A stretch of DNA of 10,466 nt. Origin: Microvirga sp. (GTDB lineage Bacteria > Pseudomonadota > Alphaproteobacteria > Rhizobiales > Beijerinckiaceae). The DNA lies in NCBI GenBank assembly GCA_022241475.1, contig JAKOMT010000011.1:81732-92197 (forward strand), written 5' to 3'. Positions 6,130 to 10,466 of this stretch are shown one piece after another (positions within the stretch are counted from its first letter, which is position 1; each line of letters starts with the position of its first letter). The translations under genes and the position numbers were made by a program. The notes under the pieces were generated by a model that did no database searches, was not told the origin of the DNA, and saw nothing but the letters and a program-made list of their open reading frames with translations.

Positions 6130-8730
6130 ATGCACGGATCTCTTCCCGTCTCCGAAATGCTTCCCCGTCGCGGGCCGCGCGTTCCGATTCCTTTGAAATG
6201 GCCGCTCGCGCTGCGCCTCGCCGTCCGTGAAATGCGCGGCGGCTTGCGCGGCTTCGGCGTGTTTCTCGCCTGCATCGCGCTCGGCGTCGCCGCGATCGCC
6301 GGCGTGAATTCGCTGTCGCGCTCGCTCACGGAAGGGCTGTCGCGCGAGGGCCGCACCATCCTCGGCGCCGACCTCGCCTTCTCGTTACGTCAGCGCGAGG
6401 CCACGCAGGCGGAATACGCCGTCCTCGAGGGCTACGGCTCCGTCTCGGTCATCGCCAGCCTGCGCGGCATGGCGCATGCCGGCGACAACGGCTCCGCGCT
6501 CGTGGAGATCAAGGCCGTCGACGACGCCTATCCCACCATCGGGTCCGTCGAGACGACGCCGCCCGTCGACCTTCGCGCGGCCCTGGCCGAGGAAGACGGC
6601 GCCTTCGGCGTCGTCGTCGATCCGGTGTTGCTGGCGCGGCTGGACCTGTCCGTCGGCGACGAGATCACCGTCGGCCGCGCCCGAGTCGTCCTGCGCGCCG
6701 GACTGGTCTCGGAACCCGACAACATCGCCGACGGGATCGGCTTCGGACCGCGCATGCTGATGTCGGTCGAGGCCTTGCGCGCCTCCGACCTGCTGCAGCC
6801 GGGAAGCCTCGTGCGCTGGACCTACCGGCTCGCGCTGCCCGGAGGCGCCAGTGACGACGCGGCGTTGACACGGGTTTCCGACGCCGTCGTGGCGGACTCG
6901 CCCGAAGCCGGCTGGCGCGTCCGTTCCCGGCTCAACGCCGATCCGGGCTTTCAGCGCAACATCGAGCGGTTCGCGCAGTTTCTCTCCCTCGTCGGGCTCA
7001 CGGCCCTGATCGTCGGCGGCGTGGGCGTCGCCAACGCCGTGCGCGGCTTCGTCGAGCGCAAGCGCGACTCGATCGCCACCATCAAGAGCCTCGGGGCGCC
7101 CGGCGGGCAGGTCGTCTCGATCTACCTGACGCAGGTCATGCTGATCGCCGCGATGGGCGTCGTCATCGGCCTCGCCGTCGGGGCGGCGATCCCCTTCGCG
7201 GCGGCGGCCGCGCTGCGCGACATTTTGCCCGTTCCGATCGCGCCGACGCTCGCGATCGGCGAATTGGGGATCGCGGCGCTCTATGGGATCCTGATCGCGC
7301 TCGCCTTCGCCATCGGTCCGCTGGGACGCGCGCACGATATCCAGGTCACGCATCTTTTCCGCGACCAGGTCGACCGGGACCGCCGCTGGCCGCGCTGGCG
7401 CTACGTCGCGATCGCCGTCCTCTCCGGCGCCGCGCTGCTCTGGCTGTGCGTCGCGGCGGCGTATGACCGGCGCGTCGCGCTGATCTTCCTCGGCGCGATC
7501 GTCGCGGCGTTCATTCTCCTGCGGCTCGTCGCCGAGGGGCTGATGGCGCTGGCGCGCCGTCTGCCGCGTCCCCGCGCGGCCGCGCCGCGCCTCGCGCTCG
7601 CCAACATCCACAGGCCGGGCGCGCTCACCCCCTCCCTCGTCCTGTCGCTCGGCCTCGGCGTCACGCTCCTCGTGACGCTCGCGCTGATCGATTCCAACAT
7701 GCGGCGCCAGCTCAGCGACACCTTGCCGGAGGTCGCGCCGAGCTTCTTCTTCGTTGATATCGCCTCGGCCGACGTCGACGCCTTCGAGAGCTTCATGGCC
7801 GAGCAGGCGCCGGAGGGGGAGCTCGACCGCGTTCCCATGATGCGCGGCCGGATCGTCTCCCTCGCCGGGGTGCCGGCGGACGAGATCCGCGCCGCCGACG
7901 ACGTCGGCTGGGTGCTGCAGGGCGACCGGGGGATCACCTATTCATCCGAGCCGCCGGAAGGCTCGCGCCTCGTCGCCGGCGAATGGTGGGCGCCGGACAC
8001 GCAGGAGCGGCTCGTCTCCTTCGATTCCGAAATCGCCGAAGGTCTCGGCCTCTCCCTCGGCGACGAGGTCGTGGTGAACGTGCTCGGCCGAGACGTCTCC
8101 GCCCGAGTCGCCAACCTGCGCACGGTGGAGTGGCGATCGCTCGGGATCAACTTCGTCATGGTGTTCTCGCCGAACGTCTTCGCCGGCGCGCCGCACATGC
8201 ATCTGGCGACGCTCACCTTCGCGCAGGATGAGGACCGTTCCCGCGAGCCCGCGCTCCTGCGCGACATCGGGCGCGCCTTCCCGACGATCACGAGCGTGCG
8301 GGTGCGCGACGCGCTCGACGCGGTCGACGCGCTGGTCGGTCAGCTCGCGCTCGCGATCCGGGGCGCGTCGAGCGTGGCGCTCGCCGCCAGCGTTCTGGTC
8401 CTCGCCGGCGCGCTCGCCGCCGGGCACCGGGCGCGTCTCTACGACGCGGTCGTGTTCAAGACGCTCGGCGCGACGCGCGGGCGGCTGTTGTCGGCCTATG
8501 CGCTGGAGTACGGCGCGCTCGGGCTGGCGACCGCCGTATTCGGCATGGCCGCCGGCGGTCTGGCCGCCTATGTCATCGTGACGCAGATCATGCAGCTCGA
8601 TTTCGTCTTCATCTGGGGCGGCGTGATCGTTGCGGCCGCGCTGACCATCGTGGCTACTATTGCGCTCGGACTCCTCGGCACGTTGCGAATATTGAACCAG
8701 AAGCCCGCGCCGTACTTGCGGAGTTTGTAA
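6130..8730 (+). CDS. ybbP: FtsX-like ABC transporter permease, YbbP type
   Basis: The 866-residue product has about ten transmembrane segments: near 41-61, 281-303, 331-360, 375-398, 424-446, 449-472, 499-522, 740-775, 787-820 and 825-855. There are two large periplasmic regions (about 65-275 and 525-735). The helices at 281-398 and 740-855 form two FtsX domains, each with the typical charged cytosolic loop that meets the ATPase (RKRDSIATIKSLGAP at about 313-327, and VFKTLGATRGR after ARLYDAV). This duplicated ten-helix architecture distinguishes YbbP from LolC/E and MacB, which have four helices. The gene starts six bases after the ybbA stop, so the two are surely co-translated. The probable job is to pull lipids or hydrophobic compounds from the inner membrane for the neighbouring TesA-like hydrolase; this is inference from context. 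The N-terminus is about 20 residues longer than expected, and a later start is possible. No clear terminator follows. Confidence 0.94.
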   Translation: MHGSLPVSEMLPRRGPRVPIPLKWPLALRLAVREMRGGLRGFGVFLACIALGVAAIAGVNSLSRSLTEGLSREGRTILGADLAFSLRQREATQAEYAVLEGYGSVSVIASLRGMAHAGDNGSALVEIKAVDDAYPTIGSVETTPPVDLRAALAEEDGAFGVVVDPVLLARLDLSVGDEITVGRARVVLRAGLVSEPDNIADGIGFGPRMLMSVEALRASDLLQPGSLVRWTYRLALPGGASDDAALTRVSDAVVADSPEAGWRVRSRLNADPGFQRNIERFAQFLSLVGLTALIVGGVGVANAVRGFVERKRDSIATIKSLGAPGGQVVSIYLTQVMLIAAMGVVIGLAVGAAIPFAAAAALRDILPVPIAPTLAIGELGIAALYGILIALAFAIGPLGRAHDIQVTHLFRDQVDRDRRWPRWRYVAIAVLSGAALLWLCVAAAYDRRVALIFLGAIVAAFILLRLVAEGLMALARRLPRPRAAAPRLALANIHRPGALTPSLVLSLGLGVTLLVTLALIDSNMRRQLSDTLPEVAPSFFFVDIASADVDAFESFMAEQAPEGELDRVPMMRGRIVSLAGVPADEIRAADDVGWVLQGDRGITYSSEPPEGSRLVAGEWWAPDTQERLVSFDSEIAEGLGLSLGDEVVVNVLGRDVSARVANLRTVEWRSLGINFVMVFSPNVFAGAPHMHLATLTFAQDEDRSREPALLRDIGRAFPTITSVRVRDALDAVDALVGQLALAIRGASSVALAASVLVLAGALAAGHRARLYDAVVFKTLGATRGRLLSAYALEYGALGLATAVFGMAAGGLAAYVIVTQIMQLDFVFIWGGVIVAAALTIVATIALGLLGTLRILNQKPAPYLRSL

Positions 8731-8783
8731 GCGGGCCGCGACATTTTTACGTTTCGACTGCGTATAATGCCTCGCGGGCCGCG
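8731..8783. repeat. Pair of 10-bp direct repeats around the promoter of the Bax inhibitor-like gene
   Basis: GCGGGCCGCG occurs at 8731-8740, just after the ybbP stop codon, and again at 8774-8783. The two copies are 43 bp apart start to start. They bracket the perfect TATAAT at 8763-8768: one lies over the expected -35 region and the other just after the expected transcription start. A regulator binding both sites is conceivable. In such GC-rich DNA a chance repeat of 10 bp is also plausible. Confidence 0.4.
8738..8768 (+). promoter_or_regulatory. Probable promoter of the Bax inhibitor-1 family gene
   Basis: A perfect TATAAT -10 box (8763-8768) sits in an AT-rich patch after ybbP. The -35 element is less clear. 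GCGACA (8738-8743) keeps four of six consensus bases but with a 19-bp spacer, while GACATT (8740-8745) would give 17 bp. Transcription would begin near 8775, leaving a leader of about 175 nt before the ATG at 8951. The leader has no recognisable riboswitch or gene. It contains an in-frame ATG at 8840 that I reject as the start. Confidence 0.5.
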
Positions 8784-8950
8784 GCGGAGCGGTCGGTTAG
8801 TCTTCGGATTCGCCCGTCGCGACGCCGAAAAGCCTTGCGTTGGAACGGGTCAGAGCACATATTGCTGGCAACGCCGATCGAGGCGCAGGAGGGGTTCGCG
8901 CGACCAGTGGCAATCGGGCGCGCGGATCGCGGATCTTCACAGAGGATACG

Positions 8951-9712
8951 ATGCAGACGAACGAGCAGAATCGAATCGCATACGGCGCGACGGCGGCGCG
9001 GTCCGGGGTCGAGATCGACCAGGGCCTGCGCGCGTTCATGCTGGGCGTCTACAATAACATGGTGCTCGGGCTGGCGGTCACGGGGCTGCTCGCGCTCGGC
9101 TCCTACATGCTTGCGACGACGACGGCGCCGGACGGCAGCCTCGCGCTGACGGCCTTCGGCGCCGCCATCTACACGAGTCCGCTGCGCTGGGTGCTCATGC
9201 TCTCGCCGCTGGCCTTCATCTTCTTCTTCTCCTTCAAGATCGAGAGCCTCAAGCCGCAGACGGCCTTGATGCTGTTCCTCGTCTTCGCCGCGCTCATGGG
9301 CGTGTCGATGTCGTCGATCTTCCTGGTCTTCACCGGCCAGTCGATCACGCAGGTGTTCTTCATCACGGCGGCGGCCTTCGGCGGTCTCAGCCTCTACGGC
9401 TACACCACGAAGCGCAGCCTCTCGGGCATGGGCTCGTTCCTCGTCATGGGCCTGATCGGCCTGATCCTGGCGATGGTCGTGAACATGTTCCTGGCCTCGG
9501 GCGCCATGGGCTTCGTCATCTCGGTGATCGGCGTGCTGATCTTCGCCGGCCTCACCGCGTGGGACACGCAGCGCCTGAAGGACATGTACCTCTACGGCAA
9601 TTTCGACGCCGACACGGCCGGACGCGCTTCGGTGATGGGCGCCCTGTCGCTCTACCTGAACTTCATCAACATGTTCCAGTTCCTGCTGGCCCTCATGGGC
9701 AACCGGGAGTGA
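8951..9712 (+). CDS. Bax inhibitor-1/YccA family (TMBIM) membrane protein
   Basis: The 253-residue product is an inner-membrane protein with about seven helices (near 33-54, 78-95, 103-127, 131-151, 162-183, 186-206 and 228-250). The block FAGLTAWDTQRLKDMY (198-213) and the ending LSLYLNFINMFQFLLALMG are hallmarks of bacterial BI-1/YccA proteins. D205, in the sixth segment, corresponds to a conserved acidic position of the family. Relatives include E. coli YccA, which modulates FtsH proteolysis, and Bacillus YetJ, a pH-sensitive calcium leak channel; which role applies here is unknown. The ATG at 8951 is supported by AGAGGA (8941-8946) and by the family N-terminus (short polar tail, then IDQGLRAFMLGVYN). 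The gene is monocistronic, with its own probable promoter and a strong terminator 55 bp after the stop. Confidence 0.93.
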   Translation: MQTNEQNRIAYGATAARSGVEIDQGLRAFMLGVYNNMVLGLAVTGLLALGSYMLATTTAPDGSLALTAFGAAIYTSPLRWVLMLSPLAFIFFFSFKIESLKPQTALMLFLVFAALMGVSMSSIFLVFTGQSITQVFFITAAAFGGLSLYGYTTKRSLSGMGSFLVMGLIGLILAMVVNMFLASGAMGFVISVIGVLIFAGLTAWDTQRLKDMYLYGNFDADTAGRASVMGALSLYLNFINMFQFLLALMGNRE

Positions 9713-9767
9713 CGAGGGTTCGCCGCTAACGGACGAACCCGGGTTTCGAGACCCGCGAACAACTCAG

Positions 9768-9797
9768 AACCCCGGTCCTCGCGGACCGGGGTTTTTT
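9768..9797 (+). terminator. Intrinsic terminator after the Bax inhibitor-1 family gene
   Basis: AACCCCGGTCC (9768-9778), loop TCGC, and GGACCGGGGTT (9783-9793) form a perfect 11-bp stem that runs straight into a T-run ending at 9797. This is a textbook Rho-independent terminator for plus-strand transcripts. A weaker hairpin (CGGGT 9740-9744 with ACCCG 9751-9755) precedes it. On the minus strand the hairpin lacks a following T-run, so termination of the convergent small gene here would be weak. Confidence 0.93.
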
Positions 9798-9838
9798 CTT
9801 GGCTGCGTTTTTTCTCGGCTCCGTTTTTCCTGGCTCAC
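9791..9838. repeat. Three tandem 16-bp T-rich repeats after the terminator
   Basis: Three head-to-tail copies of 16 bp each follow without gaps: GTTTTTTCTTGGCTGC (9791-9806), GTTTTTTCTCGGCTCC (9807-9822) and GTTTTTCCTGGCTCAC (9823-9838). The first copy starts inside the terminator T-run, and the last covers the stop codon of the small minus-strand gene (9835-9837). The copies differ at a few positions, which suggests old duplications. They add two further T-tracts downstream of the hairpin. Confidence 0.75.
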
Positions 9839-10201
9839 GTCGCCGCCTCCTCCTCGACCTGGCCCAACTCCTCCTCCGACAGAGGGCGCACGGCGTACTG
9901 CGCCGCGTCCTCGCCGGTGGGGATGACGGCTGCGGTCGCGGACGCCGCCGCCGTGTCGGCCACCTCCGCCAATAGCGCTCGCCACGGCGCCGGCCCCGCG
10001 GGCGAGCGCCGCCACGACGTCGACGCAGCCGATGAGGTTCTCCGCGCTCTGCAGTCCCTTCGAGACGCGGACAGTTCTGGTCGGATTCGGTTTGCCGAAA
10101 CTCTTCACGTCCGCGAGCGACGATGCGGCGCTCTCGCGCAGAACGACGTCGGAGCCCACGGCCCCGGCGTCGTCTGAGGGCGAATGTCGAAAAAACGTCA
10201 T
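9835..10201 (-). pseudogene. Small frameshifted gene of unknown function beside the rRNA promoter
   Basis: I do not recognise the product. From ATG at 10201 the frame reads 74 plausible codons with G/C-rich third positions (MTFFRHSPSDDAGAVG at the start, SKGLQSAENLIGCVDVVAAL later). It then becomes a Gly/Arg/His-rich run typical of out-of-frame translation. Moving one base forward near 9979 restores a protein-like frame (ALLAEVADTAAAS, then VIPTGEDAAQYAVRPLSEEE) that ends at TGA 9837-9835. Joined, the two segments give 121 residues. Ahead of the shift, the second frame is Arg/Ser/Pro-rich, so neither frame alone explains the region. An inactivating indel, a sequencing error or, less likely, programmed frameshifting would fit. 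The product would be soluble, with an Ala-rich middle and an acidic tail. No good ribosome binding site precedes the ATG, which overlaps the upstream part of the rRNA promoter. Confidence 0.55.
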
Positions 10202-10238
10202 GAAGCGAGTTGACAGCTGAGTCGCTCGGGACTAGAAC
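10190..10238 (+). promoter_or_regulatory. Probable rRNA operon promoter with upstream A-tract
   Basis: TTGACA (10210-10215) and TAGAAC (10233-10238) are separated by exactly 17 bp, giving a consensus -35 and a near-consensus -10. Transcription would begin near 10245. An AAAAAA tract at 10190-10195, about 50 bases before the start, fits an UP element contacted by the RNA polymerase alpha subunit. The bases after the -10 box (CATCCCCATCGACGCC) are GC-rich, as in promoters under stringent (ppGpp) control; that control is inferred. The boxA downstream supports an rRNA operon as the target. Confidence 0.75.
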
Positions 10239-10245
10239 ATCCCCA

Positions 10246-10466
10246 TCGACGCCGGCGCTGAGACGCGTTTCCGGCGGCTTCGCTTCCTCTGGATAGCGCT
10301 GACGTTTGAGGGCTGGATCGCTCCGGCATTTTTCGAGCGTTGCGTTGTTCGGGTTTTGCGGCGGGTTTCGGCTCGGATGTGCTCTTTGACATTGTAGTTT
10401 GGAAGAAGGAGAGACGTGGTCGGCGTTGTCCTTGCGTCCTGTTTTCGTTGGCCTTTCGGGGTTGGC
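10246..10466 (+). other. Leader of an rRNA operon (upstream of 16S), partial
   Basis: From the expected transcription start to the right edge there is no convincing ORF. The leader contains a boxA and two modest hairpins: CGCCGG (10250-10255) with CCGGCG (10271-10276), and CGCTC (10319-10323) with GAGCG (10335-10339). The sequence after boxA (GGAAGAAGGAGAGACGTGG) resembles leaders before alphaproteobacterial 16S genes. The conserved 16S 5' end (AGAGTTTGATC) is not present, so the 16S gene must begin beyond position 10466. Confidence 0.75.
10380..10391 (+). promoter_or_regulatory. rRNA antitermination element boxA
   Basis: TGCTCTTTGACA differs at one position from the E. coli rrn boxA (TGCTCTTTAACA), the RNA site bound by NusB/NusE that lets RNA polymerase pass through long untranslated rRNA. 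It lies about 135 nt after the predicted start. The hairpin at 10319-10339 is upstream and could play a boxB-like part, but that is weak. Confidence 0.85.

Noticed and set aside
6385..7611. A 408-codon minus-strand open frame inside ybbP
   Set aside because: Its Arg/Asp/Gly/Gln-rich composition and full overlap with a conserved permease mark it as an antisense shadow common in GC-rich DNA.
8840..8950. In-frame upstream ATG extending the Bax inhibitor-like protein by 37 residues
   Set aside because: The added residues are Arg/Gly/Ala-rich, and the AGAGGA site and family N-terminus support ATG 8951.
8775..8950. A riboswitch (for example a manganese yybP-ykoY type) in the leader of the Bax inhibitor-like gene
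   Set aside because: I could not find the conserved internal loop motifs or a convincing expression platform; only the length was suggestive.
10386..10391. TTGACA within the rRNA leader as a second -35 box
   Set aside because: It is part of boxA, and no -10-like hexamer lies 16-18 bp downstream.
10198..10392. A 64-codon minus-strand ORF opposite the rRNA promoter and leader
   Set aside because: It covers the promoter and leader, is low in complexity and has no binding site or protein-like pattern.

Overview
The window looks like chromosomal DNA of a GC-rich alphaproteobacterium, most likely Hyphomicrobiales (Rhizobiales). The reasons are very GC-rich third codon positions, a divergent mtgA/ispA pair, a DUF2336 protein (a largely alphaproteobacterial family), and an rRNA leader carrying a TGCTCTTTGACA boxA. 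The genus cannot be resolved. Most of the window is ordinary housekeeping sequence. I see no insertion sequence, prophage, CRISPR array, toxin-antitoxin pair or defence system.

Layout. Positions 1-148 (-) hold the N-terminal end of a peptidoglycan glycosyltransferase (mtgA) that runs off the left edge. It diverges from ispA (254-1180, +), a farnesyl diphosphate synthase. ispA ends exactly where the convergent minus-strand pair thpR-phhB ends (thpR 1511-2071, RNA 2',3'-cyclic phosphodiesterase; phhB 1181-1477, pterin-4a-carbinolamine dehydratase). A 220-bp gap then leads to a DUF2336 gene (2293-3555, +), whose start codon overlaps the stop of a three-codon upstream ORF. This gene converges on a minus-strand pair, tesA (4660-5322) followed by a Tas-type aldo/keto reductase (3575-4621). 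Divergent from tesA is ybbA-ybbP (5407-8730, +), an ABC ATPase and a ten-helix FtsX-type permease. A Bax inhibitor-1/YccA family membrane protein (8951-9712, +) follows, behind a perfect TATAAT box and a leader of about 175 nt, and ends in a strong intrinsic terminator (9768-9797).

The right end is the approach to a ribosomal RNA operon. A TTGACA-N17-TAGAAC promoter (10210-10238) with an A-tract upstream is followed by a leader with a boxA antitermination element (10380-10391); the 16S gene itself lies beyond the edge. Between the terminator and this promoter is a small minus-strand gene (9835-10201) of unknown function whose reading frame shifts once near 9979. Its 3' end runs into three tandem 16-bp T-rich repeats.

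How the genes relate. The best functional grouping is tesA with ybbA-ybbP: a secreted SGNH esterase/thioesterase beside a MacB/LolCDE-like (type VII) ABC system, in the same divergent order as in Escherichia coli. The most unusual observations are the frameshifted gene beside the rRNA promoter, the tandem repeat after the terminator, and the minimal upstream ORF before the DUF2336 gene. None of these amounts to a demonstrated new system.
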